Assembly: GCA_003248075.1 (NCBI GenBank)
Contig: QJYK01000226.1
Span: forward strand, 1-64,000
Length of the DNA: 64,000 nucleotides
Reading direction: 5' to 3'
From: Gemmatimonadota bacterium
Lineage (GTDB): Bacteria > Gemmatimonadota > Gemmatimonadetes > Longimicrobiales > Gaopeijiaceae
The translations under genes and the position numbers were made by a program. The notes beneath the pieces are model-generated. The model searched no databases, was not told where the DNA came from, and saw only the letters and a program-made list of their open reading frames with translations. This document shows, piece after piece, positions 51,274 to 61,070 of the stretch (the first letter of the stretch is position 1; each line of letters starts with the position of its first letter).

Positions 51274-53715
51274 ATGGACGACGTCCTGAGAGATCTCCGT
51301 TACGCGATCCGTGGCCTGGTCCGCGCGCCGCTGTTCGCGGCAGCCGCAATCCTCACGCTCGGGCTCGGGGTCGGCGCCAACACCGCGGTGTTCAGTGTCG
51401 TCAACGGCGTGCTCCTGCGCCCGCTTCCGCACGCGGACGGCGACCGGCTCGTCTACCTCAGGCAGGCGGCCCGGCTGGCCGGAATCGACAACGCGCTCTT
51501 CTCGGTGCCGGAGATCATCGACTTCCGCGGCGCCGAATCGCTCACGGACCTCGCGGAGTTCTCGGCGAGCTCGTACAACCTGACCGCGCGGGGCGAGCCG
51601 CAGCAGGTCCTCGCGGGGATCGTCACGGGCAACTTCTTCGAGGTGATGGGGCTGCGACCCGCGCTCGGCCGCGTGCTCGACTCGGGCGACGACGGGGCGG
51701 CCGCGGCGCCGGTCATCGTGCTCACGTACGACTACTGGATGCGCGCGTTCGGGGGCGACCCGAACGTGGTGGGCGAGGTCGTCGACCTGGGCGGCATGGC
51801 GGCGGAGATCGTCGGCGTGGTGCAGCAGGCGCCGCACTATCCGGAGCGGACCGACGTCATGGTCAACATGGTGACGAGCCCACACCACCTGAGCGCGACC
51901 ATGGTGCACGGGCGGACACACCGCATGACCGAGGTATTCGGGCGGCTGGCCCCCGGCGCCACCCTCGAGCGGGTACAGTCCGACCTCGACGTCATCGCGG
52001 CGCGCATCCACCAGGAGTACCCGGAGGCGTACGAAGCCGCCGCCGGCTACACGGTGTCGGTGAGCCCGCTCGCCGAGGTGCTCACCCGCAGAGCCACGGG
52101 AACGATCTACCTGCTGTGGACGACGGCGGCGTTCGTGCTCCTGATCGCCTGCGCGAGCGTGGCGAACCTCGTGCTGACCCGGTCCGTGCGCCGCGAGCGC
52201 GAGTTCGTCGTGCGCGCGTCGCTGGGCGCGGGGTCCAGACGGATCCGTCGGCTGCTCCTGGCGGAGAGCCTCGTCCTCGCGCTGGCGGGTTCGCTGCTGG
52301 GCGTGCTCGTGGCGCTCACCGGCGTCGACGTATTGACCTCGTTCGCCGCGCGCTTCACGCCGCGCGCGGCAGAGGTATCGCTCGATGGGATGGTGCTCGC
52401 GTTCACCGCCGGCATCGCGATGCTGCTCGCGATCGCGCTCGGTTACGTGCCGTCGGTACCCGGGGCATCGTCGGCCGGGTCGCTGACGTCGACCGGCACC
52501 CGCACGGTCGGCGGACACAGGCGCGTGCAGAGTGCGCTGGTCGTCGCTCAGGTCGCGCTGTCCGTGACGCTGCTCACGGGCGCGGGGCTGCTCGTGCGCA
52601 CGCTCATCAACCTGTACGACGTGGACGTGGGCGCAGATCTCCAGGGCGTGCTGACCGTAGAGGTCCCGGTCGCCGCTTCCGGCCGCAACGACACCGAGGT
52701 GCGCGAGATCTACGACCGCATGCGCGACCGGATGGCGACGCTCCCCGGGGTCGCGGACGCTGGCGTCGGCTCCACGGTGCCGCTGCGCGACAACGAGTTC
52801 GAGCTGGAGATCAAGGCCGAGGACGTCCCCCCGAACCCGGACCAGCCGACGCCGCGCGCCGAGTTCCGCACGGCGACGCCCGAGTACTTCGACGCGGCGG
52901 GGATCCCGATCCTGGCGGGGCGGGCGTTCGCGTCGACCGACACCCAGGGCGAGGCGCCGGTCGTGATCCTCAACCAGGCGGCCGTGAGGCTGCTGTTCCC
53001 GGAAGGGATGGACCCGATCGGGCGCCGGGTGGCGTGGACCGGGTCCGTGCTCGAGTTCATCCCCATCACGGGCGACTGGCGCACGGTGGTCGGTGTCGCC
53101 GGCGACACCCGGTCGGCGTCGCTCGATCAAGAGCCCCGCCCGGCCATGTACCAGCCCTTCGACCAGGAGGTGGTCTTCGCCGGATCGTTCGTGGTGCGCT
53201 CGGCCGGCGACCCCGAGCAGCTCCTGCTGCCCACGACGCAGGTCGTCCGCCAGATCGACCCGAGCGTCCCGATCGGCAAGGTCGGCACGCTCTCCGAGCT
53301 GCGGGAGGAGAGTGTCGCCAACCAGCGCATCAACGCTTTGCTCGTGTCGGGCTTCGGCCTGGTCGCGCTGCTCATCGCGGCCGTCGGGCTGGCCGGCGTG
53401 CTCGGCTTCTCGGTATCCCAGCGGACCGGGGAGATCGGCGTGCGCATGAGCCTGGGCGCCGAGCCGGGGCAGGTGCGCCGCATGGTGGTGCGCGAAGGCG
53501 CCTACCTGCTCGTCGTGGGCCTGATGCTCGGCGCGATCGGCTCGGTCTTCGCGACGAAGGTGGTCGAGGGGATGCTGTTCGGCGTGGCCGCCCACGACCC
53601 CACCACCCTGCTGGTGGTGGCGCTCCTCATGGGGACGGTCGGCGTGACGGCGGCGTGGATCCCCGCGATGAGGGCGTCGAGCGTCCAGCCGGTGGAGGCG
53701 CTGCGGCGGGAGTAG
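51274..53715 (+). CDS. ADOP-type ABC permease (MacB/FtsX duplicated)
   Basis: The 813-residue protein follows the acidobacterial duplicated orphan permease plan. It has a short N-terminal stretch (DVLRDLRYAIRGLVRAP), TM1 and a MacB periplasmic domain (to about 280), FtsX helices (IYLLWTTAAFVLLIACASVA), then a second copy after HRRVQSALVVAQVALSVTLL. It ends with SSVQPVEALR. No ATPase gene is adjacent, which is normal for the group. GGGAGGG precedes the ATG. Export substrate unknown. It converges on the kinase gene. Confidence 0.88.
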   Translation: MDDVLRDLRYAIRGLVRAPLFAAAAILTLGLGVGANTAVFSVVNGVLLRPLPHADGDRLVYLRQAARLAGIDNALFSVPEIIDFRGAESLTDLAEFSASSYNLTARGEPQQVLAGIVTGNFFEVMGLRPALGRVLDSGDDGAAAAPVIVLTYDYWMRAFGGDPNVVGEVVDLGGMAAEIVGVVQQAPHYPERTDVMVNMVTSPHHLSATMVHGRTHRMTEVFGRLAPGATLERVQSDLDVIAARIHQEYPEAYEAAAGYTVSVSPLAEVLTRRATGTIYLLWTTAAFVLLIACASVANLVLTRSVRREREFVVRASLGAGSRRIRRLLLAESLVLALAGSLLGVLVALTGVDVLTSFAARFTPRAAEVSLDGMVLAFTAGIAMLLAIALGYVPSVPGASSAGSLTSTGTRTVGGHRRVQSALVVAQVALSVTLLTGAGLLVRTLINLYDVDVGADLQGVLTVEVPVAASGRNDTEVREIYDRMRDRMATLPGVADAGVGSTVPLRDNEFELEIKAEDVPPNPDQPTPRAEFRTATPEYFDAAGIPILAGRAFASTDTQGEAPVVILNQAAVRLLFPEGMDPIGRRVAWTGSVLEFIPITGDWRTVVGVAGDTRSASLDQEPRPAMYQPFDQEVVFAGSFVVRSAGDPEQLLLPTTQVVRQIDPSVPIGKVGTLSELREESVANQRINALLVSGFGLVALLIAAVGLAGVLGFSVSQRTGEIGVRMSLGAEPGQVRRMVVREGAYLLVVGLMLGAIGSVFATKVVEGMLFGVAAHDPTTLLVVALLMGTVGVTAAWIPAMRASSVQPVEALRRE

Positions 53716-53745
53716 CGGCGAAGGGCGCCGCCCGGGCGCGACCGG

Positions 53746-56367
53746 TCAACGCCCTCCGGCAGCGTCCAGACGCTCCCGGATTACATCGAACCAGTTGAGC
53801 ACGACGACGATGCGCGAGGCTTCCCGGCCCGTTTCCTCCCTCCGATTGTCGATGACCACCAGCCTCCGCCCGTCCGGGAACACGTCGAAGGCGGAGACCA
53901 GGCCGGAGAACACGTCGACGGGATCGCTCACGACGAAGGTCGGCTCGAGGGCGACGTCCACCCGCGTGAGCGTCGAGGGGTCGGAGCGTTGGAAGAAGAG
54001 GGACCGCCCGTCCGGGGACCAGCGGGGTCGCCAGGCCCCCCCGCGGGACACGTTCCAGGGTCCGAGCGCGGACGGGTAGGCGCGCACGAAGACCTGGTTG
54101 TCGTTCCCGACCTCGTTCGAGACGTACGCGAACCAGCGTCGGTCGGGCGAGACCTCAGCGCCGAACTCCCGGTAGGCCGTGTGGAGCAGATCCTCGGACC
54201 CCTTCGTGCCGTCGGTCGTGAGCCGGATGAGGTCCCGATCGGCTCCGGTCATCCGTTCGAGGACGAGCTCGTCCCCTCCGGTCCAGTCCGTGGGTGTCAC
54301 CAGCACGCTGTCCTCGAAGAGCGAGACGGCGGGCGAGCCACCGTCGACCGCCTTGGCGACGACGCTGGTGCCATCGTGTTGATACGCGACGCGGGTACCG
54401 TCCGGCGACCAGATCGGTGAGGCGTTTTCGCCCTCGAAGGTCAGCTGCGTGGGGCCGGTCCGGCGCACGAGGTCGTAGATGTAGATCTGGGACTGGCTGA
54501 CTTCCGTCGCGCCCGCGCCGAAGACCAGACGCTCGCCGTCCGGCGAGACCCGGACTCCGTACGGGTTCTGCCCCAGGCTCCCGAGCGTGTCCACAGACCC
54601 GTCGAGGCCGACGAGGAGGAATAGGCGCTGCCAGACGCGCGCCGTCGTCAGCCCGGTTCGATAGACGAGGGTGCCGGTGCCCGACAGCGCGAAGCCCCAG
54701 GGCACGACGCCGTCGAGGACCGGGACCGGCGGGCCGGTCACCTCGGCGCGCGCGAGGTCGAACGGCACGACCTGGAGGCCGCCTTCGGGGTGGGCGAAGA
54801 GGATGTGGCCGCTCTCCAGGTAGATGGGTCGCTCCCCCTCCTGGACGAGGACGCGAGAGGAGCCGCCCCGGAAGTCCTGGATGCGGATGGATGCCTCCCC
54901 GCGACGGGCCTCCTGGGTGTAGAGGACGGCCGAGCCGTCGGGCAGGGCGTATGGACGGCCGACGAACCCCTCGATGCGCAGCGAGTCGACGCTGCCGTCG
55001 CTCCGGATCCTGAGGATCCCGTCGGAGCTGGCGGCCACGACGACGTCCCCGCTCGCACCCCAGTGTGGATTGTCGAGGCGGTTCTCCGATTGGTACAGCG
55101 TGAGCGGGCTGCCGCCGGCTACGGAGACGCTCATGAGCTCGTCGCCCATCACGTAGGCGATGCGCCGGCCGTCGGGAGAGAACGCCGGGTTACGCCCCCC
55201 CTCCGTTCCCGCGAGGGGGCGCCACGCCGCATGGTCGGCAGTGCGCACCCAGAGCGGCGGGTGGTCGTCCCCTTCGTCCCGCCATGCGAGCGCGAAGGTG
55301 CGGCCGTCGGGCGAGACGGCGACCTCGGCATACCGGCTCAGCCAGTCCGTCCCGGCGTCCATCCACAGCTCCGTGGGGCCGTCGCTCGTCCGAGCTGTCC
55401 CCCGCATCCACCCGGCCACCGCGGCCACCGCCGCGAGCGTCGCGAGAGCCCAAGGGAGGACGGCCGAGGTGCGTACAGCGGAACGGGCTTCCGGTGGGGC
55501 GGCTGCGGCGGCGAGCGCCGTCCCGTGCCGGAAGCCCGGATCGCCCAGGGCCCTCGAGAAGGCGTCGGCGCTCTCGAATCGGTCGGCCGGCAGCCGCTCC
55601 AACGCCCGTGCCACCGTGTCGGCCACATGGAGGGGCACGGTCTTGCGCACTGCCGTGACCGGCCGAGGCTCCTCGGTCAGGATCTTGGCGAGCACCGCCT
55701 GTGCGGAGCTCCCGGTGTGCGGCGGGTCGCCGACCAGCATCTCGTACAGGACGCACCCGAGGCTGTAGACGTCACTGGCCCGCCCCGGGTCCCGGTCCGC
55801 GGCGGCCTGCTCGGGGCTCATGTAATACGGCGTTCCCAGCGACAGCCCCGTCTCGGTCAGCCGGCCGCCGCCGGCCTGGCTCACGGCCAGCGCGATGCCG
55901 AAGTCGGAGACGAGCGGCTCGCCCCGGGAGAGCAGGATGTTCTCGGGCTTGATGTCGCGGTGGATGATGCCCGCGTCGTGGGCCACCTGGAGGGCTCCGG
56001 CCACGGCGCGCGCGATCCGCACCGCCTCGTCCACACCGAGCTGCACGTCGCGACGGAGGCGGTCCCGAAGCGACTCGCCCTCCACGTACGGCATCACGTA
56101 GAAGAGGAAGCCGTCCGCCTCGCCCGAGTCGAAGAGCGGCAGGATGTGCGGGTGCTGCAGGTTGGCGGTGGTCTTGATCTCGGCGAGGAACCGCTCGGCT
56201 CCCATGACCGCGGCGAGCTCGGGCCGCAGGACCTTGAGGGCCACCCGCCGCTCGTGCTTCCGGTCGTCCGCGAGGAACACGGTGGCCATGCCGCCCTCGC
56301 CGATCTTCGATTCGATGGCGTAGCGGCCCTGCAGGGCCCGATTCAGCCGGTCGACGACATCCTGCAT
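53746..56367 (-). CDS. Ser/Thr protein kinase with TolB-like beta-propeller
   Basis: The 873-residue protein starts at MQDVVDRLN with GGGAGG upstream; a longer start at 56400 is less supported. The kinase domain (residues 16-290) has the glycine loop IGEGGMATVF, Lys45, HRDIKPEN (136-143) and DFG (155-157), so it should be active. One membrane helix follows (VLPWALATLAAVAAVAGWM). The remainder is an exported WD40/TolB propeller with repeats such as NPAFSPDGRRIAYV and SPIWSPDGTRVAYQHDG. These are common in Gemmatimonadota and Acidobacteriota. Ligand and substrates unknown. Confidence 0.9.
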   Translation of the reverse strand: MQDVVDRLNRALQGRYAIESKIGEGGMATVFLADDRKHERRVALKVLRPELAAVMGAERFLAEIKTTANLQHPHILPLFDSGEADGFLFYVMPYVEGESLRDRLRRDVQLGVDEAVRIARAVAGALQVAHDAGIIHRDIKPENILLSRGEPLVSDFGIALAVSQAGGGRLTETGLSLGTPYYMSPEQAAADRDPGRASDVYSLGCVLYEMLVGDPPHTGSSAQAVLAKILTEEPRPVTAVRKTVPLHVADTVARALERLPADRFESADAFSRALGDPGFRHGTALAAAAAPPEARSAVRTSAVLPWALATLAAVAAVAGWMRGTARTSDGPTELWMDAGTDWLSRYAEVAVSPDGRTFALAWRDEGDDHPPLWVRTADHAAWRPLAGTEGGRNPAFSPDGRRIAYVMGDELMSVSVAGGSPLTLYQSENRLDNPHWGASGDVVVAASSDGILRIRSDGSVDSLRIEGFVGRPYALPDGSAVLYTQEARRGEASIRIQDFRGGSSRVLVQEGERPIYLESGHILFAHPEGGLQVVPFDLARAEVTGPPVPVLDGVVPWGFALSGTGTLVYRTGLTTARVWQRLFLLVGLDGSVDTLGSLGQNPYGVRVSPDGERLVFGAGATEVSQSQIYIYDLVRRTGPTQLTFEGENASPIWSPDGTRVAYQHDGTSVVAKAVDGGSPAVSLFEDSVLVTPTDWTGGDELVLERMTGADRDLIRLTTDGTKGSEDLLHTAYREFGAEVSPDRRWFAYVSNEVGNDNQVFVRAYPSALGPWNVSRGGAWRPRWSPDGRSLFFQRSDPSTLTRVDVALEPTFVVSDPVDVFSGLVSAFDVFPDGRRLVVIDNRREETGREASRIVVVLNWFDVIRERLDAAGGR

Positions 56368-56486
56368 GGCCGTAACCTCCCGGAGGGGCCATAGACGCAT
56401 GACTCAACCGCCGGCACAACGTTCGTCACCCCGTCAGCCTGCGCCAGGGTCTGCGGCGCGGCAGGCGGGGCGGGGCCACTCCGTCC

Positions 56487-56516
56487 TTGAAGCCAAACCC
56501 CGCCCCGGGCTACCTT
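56487..56516 (+). promoter_or_regulatory. Possible lipA-pdh operon promoter
   Basis: TTGAAG (56487-56492) and TACCTT (56511-56516) are spaced by 18 nt, 59 bp before the lipA start, in the 208-bp divergent gap with the kinase gene. The match is modest. Confidence 0.35.
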
Positions 56517-56575
56517 TCCTGGCTCCCGTAGGGCGATCATCGGGCGCATTGTCGCCCGGATTCAGGGGATAGATC

Positions 56576-57679
56576 GTGACGAGAACAGCCACGGACACAC
56601 CATACGGGTACGCCCCGTCCGGGAAGGACACCGGGGTGGTGAAGCCGAAGGGCACGTCGCGCATCCGGGCGCACGAGGGTCTTGAGACCATCGAGCTCCG
56701 GTCGCGGAAGCCGGAATGGCTCAAGGTCCGCTCGCCCGGAGGACGCAACTATCTGCGCCTGAAGCAGATGATGCGGTCCGAGAGCCTCCACACGGTGTGC
56801 GAGGAAGCCGGCTGCCCGAACATCGGCGAGTGCTGGGAGGCCGGCACGGCAACGTTCATGATCCTCGGCGACGTATGCACGCGGGCCTGCAAGTACTGCG
56901 GCGTGGCGCATGGCATGCCGACCGGCCTGGACACGGACGAGCCCCGCCGCGTCGCGGAGACCGTCGCGGAGATGGCGCTCGAGCACGTGGTGATCACGAG
57001 CGTGAACCGGGACGAGTTGCCCGACGGCGGCGCGGGCATCTACGCCGAGACAATCCATCGGATCCATCAGGCGGTGCCGGGCTGCTCGGTCGAGGTGCTC
57101 ATCCCCGACTTCAAGGGCGACGAGGACGCGCTGCGCACGGTCGTGGAGGCCGGACCCGCCATCCTCGGGCACAATCTCGAGACCGTGGAGCGGCTCCACC
57201 CCGACGTGCGCCCCGGCGGCCGCTACTGGCGATCGATCTCGTTCCTGGGCGCGGTGAAGAAGATCGACACGGCGATGCTCACCAAGACCGGCATCATCCT
57301 CGGCATGGGCGAGGAGGCCCCCGAGATCCGCCAGGCGATGGCGGACCTTCGCGAGGCCGCCGTCGACATCCTGACGCTGGGTCAGTATCTGCGGCCGTCC
57401 CCCATGCACATTCCGGTGGCCCGCTGGGTCACCCCCGACGAGTTCGCGACGTGGAAGCGAATCGGGGAGGAGGAGCACGGCTTCCGGCACGTGGAGTCGG
57501 GCCCCCTCGTGCGCTCGAGCTACCACGCGAAGGAGCAGGCCCGTGAGGTGGTGGCAGGGGGGCCCGGGTCCATCGTCGATGTCCTGGAAGCCGACATCCC
57601 TGCTCCCGCCGAGGTCGCCTCGGGGCTGATCCAGCTCGAGGTCGGGCGTCCCGGCAAGCCGACCGCAGGAGGCCGCTGA
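56576..57679 (+). CDS. lipA: Lipoyl synthase
   Basis: The 367-residue radical-SAM enzyme has both cluster motifs: C75-x4-C80-x5-C86 (CEEAGCPNIGEC) and the SAM cluster C101-x3-C105-x2-C108 (CTRACKYC). LTLGQYLRPSPMHIPVARW and SGPLVRSSYHAKEQ complete the family pattern. It inserts two sulfurs into octanoyl groups on E2 proteins. The GTG start follows AGGGGATAG. Directly before the pyruvate dehydrogenase genes, it serves the lipoyl domain encoded at 59773. Confidence 0.95.
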   Translation: MTRTATDTPYGYAPSGKDTGVVKPKGTSRIRAHEGLETIELRSRKPEWLKVRSPGGRNYLRLKQMMRSESLHTVCEEAGCPNIGECWEAGTATFMILGDVCTRACKYCGVAHGMPTGLDTDEPRRVAETVAEMALEHVVITSVNRDELPDGGAGIYAETIHRIHQAVPGCSVEVLIPDFKGDEDALRTVVEAGPAILGHNLETVERLHPDVRPGGRYWRSISFLGAVKKIDTAMLTKTGIILGMGEEAPEIRQAMADLREAAVDILTLGQYLRPSPMHIPVARWVTPDEFATWKRIGEEEHGFRHVESGPLVRSSYHAKEQAREVVAGGPGSIVDVLEADIPAPAEVASGLIQLEVGRPGKPTAGGR

Positions 57680-57684
57680 CGACC

Positions 57685-58773
57685 ATGGCCCAGACGAGGA
57701 CCAGGACCAGAGGTCAGGAGGCCGCCTCGGCCGGCGATCCGTTCGAGCGGCACGGCGTGACGCCGGAGCGCGCGCTGGAGCTCCTTCGGGAGATGCTCCT
57801 GTTCCGGCGCTTCGAGGAGAAGGCCGAGGAGGCGTACGCCATCGGCAAGATCGGGGGCTTCTGCCACCTGCACATCGGCCAGGAGGGGGCGGCCGTCGGC
57901 AGCATCCTGCCACTCCGCCAGGACGACTACGTCATCAGCGCTTACCGTGAGCACACGCAGGCGCTCGCGAAGGGGGTGAAGCCGGACGCGGTGATGGCCG
58001 AGCTTTACGGACGGGCGACGGGTGCGTCGGGAGGGAAGGGTGGCTCGATGCACATCTTCGACAAGTCCGCGCGTTTCATGGGCGGGCACGGCATCGTCGG
58101 GGGGCAGGTTCCGCTGGCCACCGGGATCGCCTGGAAGATCAAGTACCGTGGGGAAGACTCGGTGGTCGTTTGCTTCATGGGGGACGCCGCCGTGAACCAG
58201 GGCGGCTTCCACGAAGCGCTGAACATGGCCGCCATCTGGGAGCTGCCCGCCATCTACGTGGTCGAGAACAACGAATACGGGATGGGAACCGCGTTCCGGC
58301 GCGTATCTTTGACCGATATGGTCCAGAAGGCGTCCCCGTACGGAATCCCCGCGACCTCCGTCGACGGTCAGGACGTGCTTGCGACCTATGCGCACTTCCG
58401 CGACCTGGCGGCGACGGTGCGCGAGGGTGGTGGTCCGCGTTTCGTCGACCTCAGGACGTACCGGTTCCGCGGTCACTCCATGTCGGACCCGGTATCCGGC
58501 ACCTACAGGGCGAAGGAGGAGGTCGAGCACCGAACCAAGGACGACGACCCGATCGTACACCTGCGAGACAAGCTGATGGCCGGCGACCACCTGGATCAGG
58601 CCGGGTTGGAGGCCGTGGACGCAGAGGTCCGATCCGTGGTCAACGCGGCGGCGGACTTCGCCGACCAGTCCCCCGCGCCTGGGCCCGAGGCGCTCTATCG
58701 GCACGTGTGGGCCCATCTCAACCCGAACGGGCGACTCTGCCTGGACGGTCGGGGAGAGTCCCCATGGCGATGA
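57685..58773 (+). CDS. pdhA: Pyruvate dehydrogenase E1 component alpha subunit
   Basis: The 362-residue protein has the thiamine-diphosphate motif GDAAVNQGGFHEALNMAAIW ending in the ENNEYGMGT segment. HLHIGQEGAAVGS, YREHTQALAKG and KGGSMHIFDKSARFMGGHGI are typical E1alpha segments. It decarboxylates pyruvate with E1beta. Branched-chain E1 is less likely, because GGHGIVGGQVPLATG and gene order with lipA/E2 fit pyruvate. It overlaps pdhB by 10 bp. Confidence 0.92.
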   Translation: MAQTRTRTRGQEAASAGDPFERHGVTPERALELLREMLLFRRFEEKAEEAYAIGKIGGFCHLHIGQEGAAVGSILPLRQDDYVISAYREHTQALAKGVKPDAVMAELYGRATGASGGKGGSMHIFDKSARFMGGHGIVGGQVPLATGIAWKIKYRGEDSVVVCFMGDAAVNQGGFHEALNMAAIWELPAIYVVENNEYGMGTAFRRVSLTDMVQKASPYGIPATSVDGQDVLATYAHFRDLAATVREGGGPRFVDLRTYRFRGHSMSDPVSGTYRAKEEVEHRTKDDDPIVHLRDKLMAGDHLDQAGLEAVDAEVRSVVNAAADFADQSPAPGPEALYRHVWAHLNPNGRLCLDGRGESPWR

Positions 58774-59744
58774 TGACGTACAGGGACGCGCTCAACGCGG
58801 CGCTCCGCGAAGAGATGGAGAGGGACCCGGACGTGTTCTTGATGGGCGAGGAGGTCGCGGAGTACGACGGCGCCTACAAGGTCTCGAAGGGCCTGCTCGA
58901 CGCGTTCGGGGACAAGCGGGTCGTGGACTCCCCCATCAGCGAGCTCGGCTTCGCGGGTCTCGGCGTCGGCGCCGCAATGGCGGGGCTCCGGCCGGTCATC
59001 GAGTTCATGACGTTCAACTTCGCGTTTCTGGCGATCGACCAGGTGATCAACAGCGCGTCGAAGATGATGTACATGAGCGACGGTCAGTTCCCGATTCCCA
59101 TCGTCTTCCGCGGACCGACCGGGGCCGCTCTCCAGCTGTCGGCGCAGCACTCGGTGTCTTGCGAGACGTACTACGTGCACTCTCCAGGCTGCAAGGTCGT
59201 CACGCCGGCGACTCCGGCAGACGCCAAGGGGCTGCTGAAGGCGGCGATTCGGGACGACGACCCCGTCGCGTTCATGGAAGGCGAGCTGCTCTACAACTTC
59301 AGAGGCGAGGTTCCGGAGGACGACGACTACGTCATTCCGCTCGGCGTGGCGGATTTGAAGCGCGAGGGCTCGGACGTATCGATCGTCACCCACGGGAAGA
59401 TGGTGCACATCGCGATGCAGGCCGCGGCGAAGCTGGAGAAGGACGGGATCCAGGCGGACGTGCTGGACCTACGCTCGATCCGCCCGCTCGACGTCGATGC
59501 GATCCTGGCGAGCGTCCGCAAGACCAACCGCATGGTCTACGTGGAGGAGGGCTGGTCGTTCGTCGGGGTGGGCGCGCAGGTCGCCCACATCGTTCAGGAG
59601 GAGGCCTTCGACCATCTGGACGCCCCGGTCCTGCGTGTGACCCAGGCGGACGTACCCATGCCGTACGCTAAGAGCCTGGAGGCTTTGGCCAAGCCCACCG
59701 CAGAACGGGTCGTAGACGCCTGCAACAAGGTTCTCTACCGATGA
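58764..59744 (+). CDS. pdhB: Pyruvate dehydrogenase E1 component beta subunit
   Basis: The 326-residue protein starts MAMMTYRDALNAAL. GEEVAEYDGAYKVSKGLLD, DSPISELGFAGLGVGAAMAG, and IPIVFRGPTGAALQLSAQHS are E1beta hallmarks. The C-terminal transketolase domain ends VPMPYAKSLEALAKPT. It forms the heterotetrameric E1 with pdhA. The downstream E2 gene begins 29 bp later. Confidence 0.93.
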   Translation: MAMMTYRDALNAALREEMERDPDVFLMGEEVAEYDGAYKVSKGLLDAFGDKRVVDSPISELGFAGLGVGAAMAGLRPVIEFMTFNFAFLAIDQVINSASKMMYMSDGQFPIPIVFRGPTGAALQLSAQHSVSCETYYVHSPGCKVVTPATPADAKGLLKAAIRDDDPVAFMEGELLYNFRGEVPEDDDYVIPLGVADLKREGSDVSIVTHGKMVHIAMQAAAKLEKDGIQADVLDLRSIRPLDVDAILASVRKTNRMVYVEEGWSFVGVGAQVAHIVQEEAFDHLDAPVLRVTQADVPMPYAKSLEALAKPTAERVVDACNKVLYR

Positions 59745-59772
59745 ACCCAACTGGACGCGCCACCGCCGGCGC

Positions 59773-61029
59773 GTGGTCGGCATGATCACCAAGGTACACA
59801 TGGAGGCCCTTTCTCCCACCATGGAGGAAGGCCAGCTCGTCAAGTGGCACAAGGCCGAAGGCGACGAGGTCGCCAGCGGCGACATCGTAGCCGAGATCGA
59901 GACCGACAAGGCCACCATGGAGTTGGTCGCGCGCGGGGACGGTGTCCTGCGCCGCATCATCCTCCAGGAGGGCGGTACGGCACCGGTGGGCGAGGTGATC
60001 GCCGTGATCGCCGGGGCGGACGAAGACATCTCCGAGGTGGCGGGAGCGAGCGCCAACGGTGGACCCGCCTCGAGCGGTCCCGCTGCGCCGCCCCCGGCCG
60101 CGCCGAGCGCGGCGAAGGGTGCGGACTCCCCCGCGACCCCGGCGGCCGAGCGCGTGGAGGACACGGGCCGGGACGGGGAACGGGTGAAGGCCTCTCCGCT
60201 CGCCCGGCGCCTGGCGAGCGATCTGGGGGTCGACCTGAGCCGTGTCGAAGGCTCCGGCCCCGGCGGGCGCATCGTGAAGCGGGATGTGGAGGCTGCCCGG
60301 GAAGCCGCGCCGGCTGCGATGGCATATGCCGCGGACGAGAGCGAGTACGAGGACGTGCCGGTCTCGCAGCTGCGGAAGACCATCGCGCGGCGGCTCGCCG
60401 AGTCGATCGGCCCGGTTCCCCACTTCTTCCTCACCATCGACGTGGACATGGGCCGCGTCATCCAGGCGCGGCAGAGCTTGAACGCGCTTCTGGAGCAGAG
60501 CGGCGAGAAGGTCTCGATCAACGACATTCTGCTCAAGGCCATCGCCGCGGCGCTGCGCAAGCACCCGGACTGCAACGCCCATTGGCAGGGCACCACCATT
60601 CGGCGCTTCAACGCTGTTCACATCGGTGTAGCCGTGGCCATCGACGACGGCCTCATCACGCCGGTGGTGCGCAACGCCCACGCGAAGGGGATCGCACGCA
60701 TCGCCCGAGAGGTCCGTGAGCTCGCCGGGCGTGCGCGGGAGAGGAAGCTGCAGCCGGACGAGTACACGGGCTCGACGTTCTCGGTCTCGAACCTGGGGAT
60801 GTTCGGAATCCACGAGTTCACGGCGATCATCAACCCGCCCGAGGCGGGCATCCTGGCGATCGGTGGCATCGAAGACACTCCGGTCGCGGCGGACGGTCAG
60901 GTCGTGGTGCGGCCGCGCATGCGCATCACCATGAGCTGCGATCACCGCGTGATCGATGGTGCGCAAGGGTCCCGTTTCCTGGCCACGCTGAAAGGGATGC
61001 TCGAGGAGCCTACGGCGATCCTGCTGTAG
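59773..61029 (+). CDS. pdhC: Dihydrolipoamide acetyltransferase E2
   Basis: The 418-residue protein has one lipoyl domain (residues 5-80) with acceptor Lys46 in ETDKATMEL. An Ala/Pro linker leads to an E1/E3-binding domain (about 138-175, ASPLARRLASDLGVDLS), and the catalytic domain carries SCDHRVIDGA with His391. The start is GTG 59773 or ATG 59782. No E3 (lipoamide dehydrogenase) gene follows, so E3 is encoded elsewhere. Confidence 0.93.
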   Translation: MVGMITKVHMEALSPTMEEGQLVKWHKAEGDEVASGDIVAEIETDKATMELVARGDGVLRRIILQEGGTAPVGEVIAVIAGADEDISEVAGASANGGPASSGPAAPPPAAPSAAKGADSPATPAAERVEDTGRDGERVKASPLARRLASDLGVDLSRVEGSGPGGRIVKRDVEAAREAAPAAMAYAADESEYEDVPVSQLRKTIARRLAESIGPVPHFFLTIDVDMGRVIQARQSLNALLEQSGEKVSINDILLKAIAAALRKHPDCNAHWQGTTIRRFNAVHIGVAVAIDDGLITPVVRNAHAKGIARIAREVRELAGRARERKLQPDEYTGSTFSVSNLGMFGIHEFTAIINPPEAGILAIGGIEDTPVAADGQVVVRPRMRITMSCDHRVIDGAQGSRFLATLKGMLEEPTAILL

Positions 61030-61070
61030 GGAAGCCGTGGCGCTCCCGGCGCGGGGTGCCAGCTTCCCTA
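61027..61070. terminator. Symmetric hairpin between convergent pdhC and pheA
   Basis: TAGGGAAGC (61027-61035) pairs perfectly with GCTTCCCTA (61062-61070), with an inner TGGC/GCCA stem (61038-61041, 61058-61061). Each outer arm begins with the stop codon of its gene, so one DNA element supplies both stops and both hairpins. There is no U-tract on either strand. Confidence 0.55.
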
